Position numbers and translations under genes: made by a program | Source: an uncultured delta proteobacterium | GTDB taxonomy: Bacteria > RBG-13-61-14 > DRUE01 | DNA length: 21,852 nucleotides | NCBI GenBank assembly: GCA_903930515.1 | Contig: CAIYYW010000146.1 | Coordinates: 1-21,852, forward strand | Direction: 5' to 3' | Notes under the pieces: model-generated | What the model saw: only the letters and a program-made list of their open reading frames with translations | Database searches by the model: none | What the model was told of the DNA's origin: nothing | In this document: one piece after another, positions 1 through 7,668 of the stretch | Layout of the letters: each line of letters starts with the position of its first letter | Position numbering within the stretch: position 1 is the first letter of the stretch

Positions 1-5
1 CTATA

Positions 6-282
6 TTACTTACTTGATGGGCTATCCTGAGCAATCTTCTTCAGCAGATCCGCCCGGCTGATCTTCAAATTCAATTTTCCCGGCGACCCCGGGCATTGCT
101 TTTGTTTGGGGGTCAAATCCCAGGGGTTTTTTCCGGAAGAGATAATTGCCGGCCTCTGCGGTAAAAATTCAACTGAATTATATTTATCCGGGTTGAATAA
201 AAGGCCGGAATTGAACAGAATATCCCTAAGGCAAATGAAGGTGATGTCAAAAGAAGAGATGCTGAAGCGGAGTCAGGCCCGA
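6..282 (-). other. start-less open frame upstream of mutS2
   Basis: On the minus strand a frame stays open for about 90 codons, from just after a TGA near 282 to a TAA at 8..6. It has no ATG or GTG, and its only TTG is about 38 codons from the end. The last residues read SRADLLKKIAQDSPSSK, which looks protein-like, but I do not recognise a family. It overlaps the first codons of mutS2 head to head, an unlikely layout for a working gene. It could be a decayed gene fragment or chance. Nothing else is visible in 1-234 apart from the weak ribosome site of mutS2. Confidence 0.15.
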
Positions 283-2637
283 CTGGAGTATCAGGAGTTG
301 CTCAAGTTTCTGGCCGGGCACTGCAAGAGCGATCCGGGGAGGGCGCGGGCGCTTGGTTTGGAGCCGGCTTTTGTCCTGGAAACAATTCAAAAGGATTTGG
401 GCCTGCTTTCCGAGATGATCGCCCTGTTCAATCTCGGACTTAACCCGCCGCCGGGATATTTTTCGGATTTGGGTCCGAGCCTTGAAAATGCGGGGATCGG
501 TTCTGTGCTCTCCACCAAAGAGTTGCTGGAGATATTGAGATTCCTGGACCAGGCTGAGCAGGGCCGGAATTTTTTTAAGAGCCGCCCGGAAAAATTTTCC
601 GGCCTGGCGGAACTGGCGGGTCGGATTCAAGATTTCTCCGGCCTGAAAAACAAGCTGGACCGGACCATTGACGAGCACGGCGAGATCAAGGACTCGGCGA
701 GCGCCGCGCTTTCCGGGCTTAGGCGCGAGTTCTTGGGCTTGCGCGGCCAGATCCAGAAAAAGCTGGACCGGATGCTGAGTGCGAGCGAGATGGCGCCTTC
801 GATCCAGGACCATTTTTACACGGAGCGGGAGGGACGGTTCGTGATTCCGGTCAAGAGCGCGGACCAGGCCGTGGTCTCGGGGATTGTGCACGACAGCTCC
901 GCGAGCGGGGCCACCGTTTTTATTGAGCCGATGGAAATGATCCCGCTCAATAACCGGCTGCGGATATTGGAGCGCGAGATTGAGGCGGAGATTCAAAAAA
1001 TCCTGGCGGACCTTACCGGGCAAGTCGCGGAGGCGAAAGATCAGCTCCTGATCGGCCTGGACAGTCTGTCGGAACTGGATTTGATCCAGGCCAAGGCGCA
1101 ACTGTCCCAACAGCTTTCCGGGTCCATCCCGCAGATAAAACCAGGCGCCCTGCTCAAGCTCTTGCGGGCGCGGCATCCGCTCCTGATGCTCAAGGGCAGA
1201 AAGACCGTCCCCAACGACCTGACGCTGGATCCCGAGATCAAGGCGCTGGTGATTTCCGGGCCGAACACCGGGGGCAAAACCGTGCTTTTGAAAATGGCGG
1301 GCCTGCTCAGCCTGATGCTGCGGGCGGGAATGGCGATCCCGGCGCATCCGGACTCGGAGCTGGGATTGTTCCCGGAGATTTACGCCGAGATCGGAGACGA
1401 GCAGAGTTTGTCCCAGGACCTGTCCAGCTATTCCGCGCATCTTTTGGACCTGATCGCGTTCCTCAATTACGCCGGGAAGGCGTCGCTGATTTTGGTGGAC
1501 GAAATTTTCGGCTCAACCGATCCGGAGGAAGGGTGCGCGCTGGCGATCTCGGTTTTGAAGGAATTCCAGAAGCGGGACTGCCTGACCATCGTGACCACGC
1601 ATCTCTCCCGGCTCAAGGCGTTTGCGGAAAACGAGGCCGGGTTCAATAACGCCAGTTTTGAATTTGATCCGGAGCAGCTCACCCCGACCTATCATCTCCG
1701 GATCGGACTGCCCGGCCCGAGCTACGGGATCGCCACGGCGAAGAAGCTGGGCTTGAAGCCGGAGATGGTTGCGCTGGCGGAGCAGATGCTGGAGCCGGAG
1801 TCCAGGCGGATTATGGAGCTGGTGAATCAACTGGACCGGAAGCAGACCGAATTGGACCAGCGATTGCGGAAGCTGGCCGAGGAAGAACTGGAAACGCAAA
1901 ACCGGGCGAAAGAGCTTGATGAAAAAGGACGGCAGCTTTTGGAAAAGGAAAAGGAGTTGAAGCGCGAACTCAGGAAGGCATTGGAATCGGAATTGCGGGC
2001 GGCCAAGGTCCAGCTCAACCGGATCTTGGAGGAGGCGAAAGCGAGTCCGAGGCGGGAGAAAATTCTAAGCGCGGAAAAAGAGGTCTCGCTGGTCCGGGAA
2101 AAGATGGATGAGAAATATCCGGTGGAGGACCAGGGGGTTGAGATCAAGTCGGAAGAATGGCAGGTTGGGGATCTGGCTTGGGTAAAAAAACTGAAGACGG
2201 CCGCGGAGGTGATTGATCTGGACCGGGCCTTGAAGGAAGCGACCTTGGCGATCGGGTCCATCCGGCTTAATGAAGAATTTTCGGGTTTGAGACGGATCAA
2301 GGAGAGGATGGATTTTGCGGTTCGGCCGGAGCGCAGGGTTGAACCGGAGCCGGAAGACGCGGCGTATCTGTCGCCCTCTCCGACCAATACTTTAGATTTG
2401 CGGGGGAAGCGCGCGGATGAAGCGGAGATTGAGTTGATCAACCACCTTGACCAGGCGGCTCGCGAGGGCAAGCCCGCGGTTTATATTATTCACGGACACG
2501 GCACGGGCGTGTTGAAAAAATTGGTGCGGGAATATCTGGCGGGATCGGTTTATGTGAAATCGTTCCGGGCCGGGGAGCGCAACGAGGGCGGGGACGGAAT
2601 CACGCTCGCATTTTTGGAAAGGATGCGGGCGGGTTAG
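235..2637 (+). CDS. mutS2: MutS2 family ATPase/endonuclease
   Basis: MutS2 proteins are MutS-like ATPases that, in different bacteria, suppress recombination or rescue collided ribosomes. They are cytoplasmic and dimeric. The order here is a MutS-type core/clamp region (about residues 1-320), Walker A GPNTGGKT at 342-349, Walker B ending in D422-E423 followed by STDPEEG, a charged coiled coil (about 510-640), and a C-terminal Smr domain from about 720 with LDLRG and HGHGTG (753-758). The MutS mismatch-recognition domain is absent, as is normal for MutS2. The frame is open from a TTG at 106, but the added 43 residues fit nothing in the family. ATG 235 or ATG 244 gives the usual 800 or 797 residues; AAGG at 228-231 lies close upstream, so the exact start is uncertain. 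No partner gene is adjacent. Confidence 0.95.
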   Translation: MKVMSKEEMLKRSQARLEYQELLKFLAGHCKSDPGRARALGLEPAFVLETIQKDLGLLSEMIALFNLGLNPPPGYFSDLGPSLENAGIGSVLSTKELLEILRFLDQAEQGRNFFKSRPEKFSGLAELAGRIQDFSGLKNKLDRTIDEHGEIKDSASAALSGLRREFLGLRGQIQKKLDRMLSASEMAPSIQDHFYTEREGRFVIPVKSADQAVVSGIVHDSSASGATVFIEPMEMIPLNNRLRILEREIEAEIQKILADLTGQVAEAKDQLLIGLDSLSELDLIQAKAQLSQQLSGSIPQIKPGALLKLLRARHPLLMLKGRKTVPNDLTLDPEIKALVISGPNTGGKTVLLKMAGLLSLMLRAGMAIPAHPDSELGLFPEIYAEIGDEQSLSQDLSSYSAHLLDLIAFLNYAGKASLILVDEIFGSTDPEEGCALAISVLKEFQKRDCLTIVTTHLSRLKAFAENEAGFNNASFEFDPEQLTPTYHLRIGLPGPSYGIATAKKLGLKPEMVALAEQMLEPESRRIMELVNQLDRKQTELDQRLRKLAEEELETQNRAKELDEKGRQLLEKEKELKRELRKALESELRAAKVQLNRILEEAKASPRREKILSAEKEVSLVREKMDEKYPVEDQGVEIKSEEWQVGDLAWVKKLKTAAEVIDLDRALKEATLAIGSIRLNEEFSGLRRIKERMDFAVRPERRVEPEPEDAAYLSPSPTNTLDLRGKRADEAEIELINHLDQAAREGKPAVYIIHGHGTGVLKKLVREYLAGSVYVKSFRAGERNEGGDGITLAFLERMRAG

Positions 2638-2699
2638 TTGTGCGCGGGCAATTTAAATTATGCGCAGACAAGGGTGTCTGCGCCGCGGGGAGTGCGCTG

Positions 2700-3890
2700 A
2701 TGAAAAGAATATTTTTGACGGCGATAGCGTTTTTGCTGGCGGGCCAGGTCTCGGCGAAAGAGTTGGGCCGGATTAAGGTCCTCACTTACAATGTGTTCGG
2801 GGTGATGGTTGCGCCGGCTCGGAAGGCTCGGATGGAAAAGATCGGGGAGGAGATCGGGAAGCTAAACCCGGATGTAATCGGGTTCCAGGAGGCGTTCGCG
2901 GAAAGGCATAAGCAGGAGATCCTGGCGGGATTGGAAAAATCCGGCTGGGGCAAGCCTTACCAGTTTTATCAAAAGAAATGGTATGGGCCGGGCGCTTGGA
3001 TCGTGAGCAAGTATCCGCTGGAAGATGCGCAAATGCATTGCTATCCGGTGAACGGAACCGCGCTGGATTCTGATTACTACGCGAAAAAGGGGATGGCCTA
3101 CGCGCGGGTCCAGACCCCGTTCGGGCCGCTGGATTTTTTCACCACCCACCTGATCGCCCGCTACACCGATTTGTATGACCGGGAGGGGAAGCTCCGGGAA
3201 AACGACTGGATCAAAAACGACCGGCTCCTGCAGGCCGAGCAGGCGGCCTGGTTGATCCAGAATTCCAATTCCAAATCCGGGACCCGGAGCCTGGTCGCGG
3301 TGGGCGATTTCAACTCGCCGCCGCTTCTGCTGGAGTATAAATTGTTCAAGGATCTTTCCGGCCTGAACAATGTCGCGGATGAAACGCCGATCCTGAATTG
3401 CTCCGCTCAAAATGAGGATTGCCGGCTGGACCAGCGGATTGACCATATTTTTTATCAGAACTATCCGGGCCCAAGCGGGTTTTACCTTCAGCCGGTGAAG
3501 ACCGAGCTGGTCCTTGATCAGCCGGTTTCCACCCGGAGAGGCCGAATCAAGTTGAGCGACCATAACGGCCTCCTGACCGAGTTCGCGGTCCTGGGAGATG
3601 ATGATCCGGGGGCGAAAATATCCGACCGGAGCCGGGCGGAGGTCTCGCTGACGGCTCAGGCGGCGGCGGGAAATTTTTCCGGGCTGAAGGCTCAGTTGGA
3701 CCGGGGAGACGGTCTGCTCAAGGATCCGGCCTGGAAAATTTTCGCGGTGAAAAATCTGGATCAATTCAACCGGGAGGGGAACCGGACCAACCGGGCGACT
3801 ATTCTCCTGGCCAAGGTTTTGACCGCAACTCAGCCGGTCGCGCTGTCTTCTTCGGAGGTCGCTCAAATCAGGGAATTGCTTCCGCCCTAG
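2700..3890 (+). CDS. secreted endonuclease/exonuclease/phosphatase-fold hydrolase (neutral sphingomyelinase-like)
   Basis: This is a 396-residue exported phosphodiesterase-fold protein. The signal peptide is residues 1-19 (MKRIFLTAIA..., cleavage after VSA). The EEP catalytic set is visible: N31 in YNVFG, E64 in FQEAF, H150 in TTHL, D203 and N205 in GDFNS, D248-H249 in RIDHIF and D287-H288 in SDHNG. The long TxH and GDFN spacing resembles neutral sphingomyelinases and related phosphodiesterases more than exonuclease III, but the substrate cannot be read from sequence. About 95 C-terminal residues after the fold are unassigned. An in-frame GTG exists at 2640, but ATG 2700 starts exactly at the signal peptide and has GGGGAG seven bases upstream. 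The gene follows mutS2 by 62 bases and ends head-on against lpxB, sharing the four bases CTAG. Confidence 0.8.
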   Translation: MKRIFLTAIAFLLAGQVSAKELGRIKVLTYNVFGVMVAPARKARMEKIGEEIGKLNPDVIGFQEAFAERHKQEILAGLEKSGWGKPYQFYQKKWYGPGAWIVSKYPLEDAQMHCYPVNGTALDSDYYAKKGMAYARVQTPFGPLDFFTTHLIARYTDLYDREGKLRENDWIKNDRLLQAEQAAWLIQNSNSKSGTRSLVAVGDFNSPPLLLEYKLFKDLSGLNNVADETPILNCSAQNEDCRLDQRIDHIFYQNYPGPSGFYLQPVKTELVLDQPVSTRRGRIKLSDHNGLLTEFAVLGDDDPGAKISDRSRAEVSLTAQAAAGNFSGLKAQLDRGDGLLKDPAWKIFAVKNLDQFNREGNRTNRATILLAKVLTATQPVALSSSEVAQIRELLPP

Positions 3891-5026
3891 GATTTGAGCA
3901 TCGCCCGGATCGCTTCGGCGGCCTCGGCGGAGGCGTCTTTTTCTCCGAGCTTTTCGCGGATCCGGCTCAACTCGGATTTCATTTGGACGCGCAGTTGCGG
4001 TGCCGCGATCAATTTTTCCAGCTCCAGATAAATCCGCTCCGGGTTCACTTGAGACATAATCAATTCGGGCGCGATTTTCTTTTCCGCGATTAGGTTGGGC
4101 AGTCCGACAAAATCGGTATGCACGAACCACCGGGCCATCCAGTAATTGAAGGTTGCGCTCCGGGCCAGGATTACCATCGGGAGCCCGGCCAGGCCGGCCT
4201 CCAGGGTGGCGGTTCCAGACCCGATCAGGCCCAAATCTCCGGCAAAAAGGAGGTCATAGGTCCTTCCGGAAACCAATTCCATTTGGGCGTCGCTTTGGTC
4301 CAGATATGACCGCGCCAACTCCTCTTTGAGGGTGGGCGCGAGCGGCATGATCACCCGGAGCGGGAATAGCTTTTGCAGATTGGCGATGGCGCAAAGGGAG
4401 GGGGGGAGATAATGCTTCAACTCTTCTTTCCGGCTGCCGGGCATAAACACCAGCAACAATTCCTCCGGCTTGATCCCGAACCCGGCCCGGAGTTGGTCGC
4501 GGCTTTGGTCGGAGCGCACCCTCCGGATCAGGGGATGTCCCACAAAGGTCACCGGCACTTGCGCCTGCTGATAAACCTTTTCTTCAAAGGGAAAAATCAC
4601 CAGCATCCGATCCATATATTTCCTGATGGTATTGACCCGGCCGCTCCTCCAGGCCCAGACCTGGGGGCTGATGTAGTAAATGATTTTCTGATCCGGATGT
4701 TTGGTTTTGATCTTTTTCGCCAGGCGCAGGTTGAAGTCGGGCAGGTCCAGCAACACCACCAGGTCGGGTTTTTCCGTGGAGATGCTTTGGCAGAGCCGGT
4801 CACAGGCGGCCAGGAAAAACCTCAACTTGGGAATCACTTCCAGAATCCCCACCACGCCCATCCTGGAAAAATCAAACCAAAGCTCGGCGCCGGCTTTGAC
4901 CAGATTCTCCCCGCCCACTCCGTAGAATTGGATTTCCGGCTCAAGCGCTTTCAGCTTTTCCACCAGGGCCGCGGCGTGAAGGTCCGCGGAAGCCTCCCCG
5001 GCCACGATCATAATTTTTTTCCGCAT
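3887..5026 (-). CDS. lpxB: lipid-A-disaccharide synthase
   Basis: LpxB (GT19) joins UDP-2,3-diacylglucosamine and lipid X into the lipid A disaccharide at the inner face of the cytoplasmic membrane. This is the clearest evidence that the host has a lipopolysaccharide outer membrane. The 379-residue product begins MRKKIMIVAGEASADLHAA, the family's N-terminal nucleotide-fold signature (usually GEASGD; the G to A change is minor). It continues with SPQVWAWR, the PGSR loop and a C-terminal IGSGTATLEAGL donor-site motif. An upstream in-frame ATG at 5059 lies inside the preceding lipoprotein gene; the start at 5026 fits the family and sits five bases after that gene's stop, so translation is probably coupled. 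No strong Shine-Dalgarno is seen. The other lpx genes are not in the window. Confidence 0.95.
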   Translation of the reverse strand: MRKKIMIVAGEASADLHAAALVEKLKALEPEIQFYGVGGENLVKAGAELWFDFSRMGVVGILEVIPKLRFFLAACDRLCQSISTEKPDLVVLLDLPDFNLRLAKKIKTKHPDQKIIYYISPQVWAWRSGRVNTIRKYMDRMLVIFPFEEKVYQQAQVPVTFVGHPLIRRVRSDQSRDQLRAGFGIKPEELLLVFMPGSRKEELKHYLPPSLCAIANLQKLFPLRVIMPLAPTLKEELARSYLDQSDAQMELVSGRTYDLLFAGDLGLIGSGTATLEAGLAGLPMVILARSATFNYWMARWFVHTDFVGLPNLIAEKKIAPELIMSQVNPERIYLELEKLIAAPQLRVQMKSELSRIREKLGEKDASAEAAEAIRAMLKS

Positions 5027-5031
5027 TGCTT

Positions 5032-5436
5032 TCAGAAGGGAGGTCCGGCCAGGAGCCATCTGCCGTTGATCAATTTCCAGGTCTGGATCAACTCTTCCTC
5101 GCGTGGGTTCACCGAGGGAGACAGGTAGAACGACCGCCTGATCTTGACCTGGGCCAGGTATCCGCCCTGGGAAATGTTCGCGCCAATGATGGTATGTTCC
5201 AGGATGTTGAAAATAGTGGAATTGTCCTTGACAAAGGAGTCGAATTGCGCCAGCGCCTCGGGCGCCATCAAAGCCCGGGCGGAATCAAAATCCTTCCAGC
5301 GCAAGGCATCCTGGTATCGGTCCGCGGCTTCCTCGGGCGGCTGATACCCGAGCTTGAGATGAGGGGCGTTGGAACAAGCGCCGCAAGCAAAGATCAGAAT
5401 GGCCGCCAAGAAAAAAACCGAGCCGCATTTTTTCAT
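5032..5436 (-). CDS. small putative lipoprotein
   Basis: A 134-residue protein with a type II signal sequence: MKKCGSVFFLAAILIFAC. Lipidation at this C (IFAC) or at the next one (CGAC) would leave a mature protein of about 115 residues. The rest has a predicted helical stretch (PPEEAADRYQDALRWKDFDS) and a C-terminal beta-rich part ending in TWKLINGRWLLAGPPF, a pattern seen in NTF2-like or DUF4878-type lipoproteins. I cannot name the family. The start has a strong GGGAGGT nine bases upstream. It is the first gene of a two-gene unit with lpxB, so an envelope role is likely, but this is inference from position. Confidence 0.7.
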   Translation of the reverse strand: MKKCGSVFFLAAILIFACGACSNAPHLKLGYQPPEEAADRYQDALRWKDFDSARALMAPEALAQFDSFVKDNSTIFNILEHTIIGANISQGGYLAQVKIRRSFYLSPSVNPREEELIQTWKLINGRWLLAGPPF

Positions 5437-5465
5437 CGTTTTATACCTCCCGCTTGACTGAACCT

Positions 5466-5494
5466 AATTTAGCGGGATGCGCGAAAAGAATCAA
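5466..5494 (-). promoter_or_regulatory. candidate promoter for the lipoprotein-lpxB unit
   Basis: On the minus strand TTGATT (5494..5489) and TAAATT (5471..5466) are separated by 17 bases, giving four of six matches at each box. It lies 30 bases before the lipoprotein start. Just downstream, CCCGCT and AGCGGG form a six-base inverted repeat whose 3' arm runs into the GGGAGGT ribosome site, so a leader hairpin could affect translation. Confidence 0.4.
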
Positions 5495-5518
5495 GCCGCG
5501 CCGCTTCAATTCCGAAAA

Positions 5519-5547
5519 TTGACATTGCCGTTTAAAACCCTTAATTT
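5519..5547 (+). promoter_or_regulatory. candidate promoter for the TPR glycosyltransferase gene
   Basis: A perfect TTGACA at 5519-5524 is followed after 17 bases by TAATTT (5542-5547), a weak -10 with three of six matches. It would place the transcript start only a few bases from the TTG start codon at 5557, giving a very short or absent leader. This fits the lack of a good Shine-Dalgarno there. Confidence 0.35.
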
Positions 5548-5556
5548 AGATGGGAA

Positions 5557-7668
5557 TTGAAACAGGATTACAAAAAATTATGGGGATTTTTCGCCGCGTT
5601 CGCGCTCGCGGCCCTGGCATATCTTCCGGCGCTTAAGGGCAATTTCCATTTTGACGATTTCCACCATATCGTTGACAACCCGGCGGTAAAGAATTTCCCG
5701 GGCTGGTGGTATTTTTTCGGACACCCGGAGGGCTTTTCGGTTTTCGGCAAATCCACTTTGTACCGGCCGCTGACGCTCCTGAGCTTCGCTCTGAATTACC
5801 GGCTGGCCGGGAAAGACCCGGGCTTATGGCTGATCGTAAACCTCCTGCTCCATTCTCTCAATGCCGGTTTGGTTTTCCTGCTCCTGAAAAAATGGACGGA
5901 TAAGTTCCGGCCGGCATTAATCGGGGGAATCCTTTTCGCGGTGATGCCGATCCTGAGTCAGCCGGTGAATTACCTTTCCAACCGAGCCACTTTGCTGGCC
6001 GCGGTATTTGTCATCCTCGGCCTGCTGCTGGACCGGCCGGGGCCGGAGCCGGCGGGCTGGAAAAGGCATCTCCGACTGGTCCTGACCTTGGTTTGCTTCT
6101 GGCTCGCGCTATTATCCAAGGAGCTGGCCGCGGTGTTCCCGGCGCTGGTTTTGATTTCGGATCTGTTCCTGAGACGGCGCAAGCTTGACCGGGAAAGAAT
6201 TTTTTCCCACATCCTGTTCTGGCTCAGCCTGGGCATTTTATTCCTGCTGCGATTTAAGTTGTTCGGGACGGTCGGGTCCAATTTCTACCCGCGCGGCTTT
6301 CAGGAAAACGCCCTGATCCAGGCCAAGGCGGTTTTTTTATACCTGGCAATGATCCTCTGGCCGATCCATCTGTCCATTTTGCCGGAAATGAATTGGATTC
6401 CGGCCCAACTGATTTTCTCGGCTGCGGTTATCGCCCTGCTCAGCGGCCTGGCTTTGATCTACCGGAAGAAATACGCTCTTTTGGCCTTTGGATGGTTCTG
6501 GTTCCTGCTCGCGCTTTTGCCCGGCAGTTTGATGCCGCTCAATGTTTTAGTGAACGAGGAGCGGGTATATCTGCCGGCGCTGGGGGTGATCCTGGCTCTG
6601 GCCTGGCTGATGGAGGGCGCGGTTATTGCCGCGGGCCGTCGGTGGTATTTAATTTTGGGATTAATTTTATTGTGCAACCTGGCGTTGTTGGAGAAGAGGA
6701 TCCCGGACTGGAGGGATGAGAAAAGTCTGTGGCGGGAGGCGATCCGGACCTCTCCGCGCCTGAGCGCAAGCTATGTCAATTACGCGAATGTTTTCAGCAA
6801 GGCCCATCAATACGACCGGGCAATAAAATATTACCAGATGGCCCTGGCCTGCGATCCCGATAATCCGCAGGCGTTCTCGGGCTTGTGCCGGATTTATCTG
6901 CAAGGCCAAAAACCGGAGCTGCTCAAGGAATTATCCTTGAGATACAAGGAGGTGTCTTTCCAGCCATATCAAAAGGCGGAAGCGTTGTCCTACCAGGCGG
7001 TATCCGAGCTTTTGCTCAAGAATAATGCTCGGGCGGAGGAGTTGGCGAGGCAATCGCTGGAACTAAACGGGAATCAGGCCAAATCGTATTATGTGCTGGG
7101 GGTGGTGAGCAATTCCCGCGGGGACCAGGTCAAAGCGGAGGAATATGGCCGGAAGGCGCTGGGGGTTGACCCGGATTTCGGCCTGGCGCACGCCCTGGTG
7201 GGGCTGGTTTTAAGCCGGCAGGGACGGAGCGAGGAAGCGGTTATTCATCTGGAGAAATATGTTGATCAGAACCCGGAACAGGCGGCTGGCTGGTTCAACC
7301 TGGGAATGGCTTACTATCAGGACCGGGATCTGGGGTTGGCCGAAGCCGCGCTGGAAAAGTCGGTGGAAAAGAATCCGAAATACCCGCAGGGGTATTATGG
7401 GCTGGCCCTGGTGGAATGGGCGGAAGGCAAAGCCGGGCCGGCCCTGGAATCAATCCATCAATCACTCTCGCTGGATCCGGAGCTGGTCCCGGCTCATCAG
7501 ATGCTGGCGGGGATGCTTCTCCAGAGGTTGGAACAAGGGGAGATCGGCGATCCCAAAGAGCGGCGGCGGGTTTCCGGGGAATTCCAGGCGGAGCTAAAAT
7601 GGCTGAAGGCTCATCATCAGGAGACCGGCATTTTGGAAGAAAAATATCAGGGCATATTTCAGAAATAA
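5557..7668 (+). CDS. TMTC-like membrane glycosyltransferase with C-terminal TPR repeats
   Basis: A 703-residue protein in two halves. Residues 1-390 hold about ten hydrophobic segments; the first external loop has FHFDDFHHIVDNP with the acidic pair D33-D34, typical of GT-C glycosyltransferases of the TMTC/DUF1736 type, which use lipid-linked sugar donors. Residues from about 400 to 700 form seven or eight tetratricopeptide repeats, such as VNYANVFSKAHQYDRAIKYY and AGWFNLGMAYYQDRDLGLAE, probably facing the periplasm. The likely role is adding a sugar to an exported protein or polymer; donor and acceptor are unknown. The TTG start at 5557 is forced: ATG 5550 is in another frame. The gene ends ten bases past the stop of the convergent kinase gene. 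Confidence 0.75.
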   Translation: MKQDYKKLWGFFAAFALAALAYLPALKGNFHFDDFHHIVDNPAVKNFPGWWYFFGHPEGFSVFGKSTLYRPLTLLSFALNYRLAGKDPGLWLIVNLLLHSLNAGLVFLLLKKWTDKFRPALIGGILFAVMPILSQPVNYLSNRATLLAAVFVILGLLLDRPGPEPAGWKRHLRLVLTLVCFWLALLSKELAAVFPALVLISDLFLRRRKLDRERIFSHILFWLSLGILFLLRFKLFGTVGSNFYPRGFQENALIQAKAVFLYLAMILWPIHLSILPEMNWIPAQLIFSAAVIALLSGLALIYRKKYALLAFGWFWFLLALLPGSLMPLNVLVNEERVYLPALGVILALAWLMEGAVIAAGRRWYLILGLILLCNLALLEKRIPDWRDEKSLWREAIRTSPRLSASYVNYANVFSKAHQYDRAIKYYQMALACDPDNPQAFSGLCRIYLQGQKPELLKELSLRYKEVSFQPYQKAEALSYQAVSELLLKNNARAEELARQSLELNGNQAKSYYVLGVVSNSRGDQVKAEEYGRKALGVDPDFGLAHALVGLVLSRQGRSEEAVIHLEKYVDQNPEQAAGWFNLGMAYYQDRDLGLAEAALEKSVEKNPKYPQGYYGLALVEWAEGKAGPALESIHQSLSLDPELVPAHQMLAGMLLQRLEQGEIGDPKERRRVSGEFQAELKWLKAHHQETGILEEKYQGIFQK

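Noticed and set aside
106-234. Extended mutS2 start at TTG 106.
   Set aside because: The extra 43 residues match nothing in MutS2 proteins and there is no ribosome site at 106; ATG 235 or 244 gives the normal length.
247-1440. A long minus-strand open frame opposite mutS2.
   Set aside because: It is an antisense shadow in GC-rich DNA: Arg, Gln and Leu-rich with no recognisable domains, while the plus frame encodes full MutS2 motifs.
2862-4130. A 422-codon minus-strand frame across the secreted hydrolase.
   Set aside because: It overlaps the entire hydrolase and the end of lpxB, has a composition typical of shadows and no motif.
4373-5128. A 251-codon plus-strand frame opposite lpxB.
   Set aside because: It is a His, Pro and Gln-rich antisense frame of a certain gene; no domain or ribosome site.
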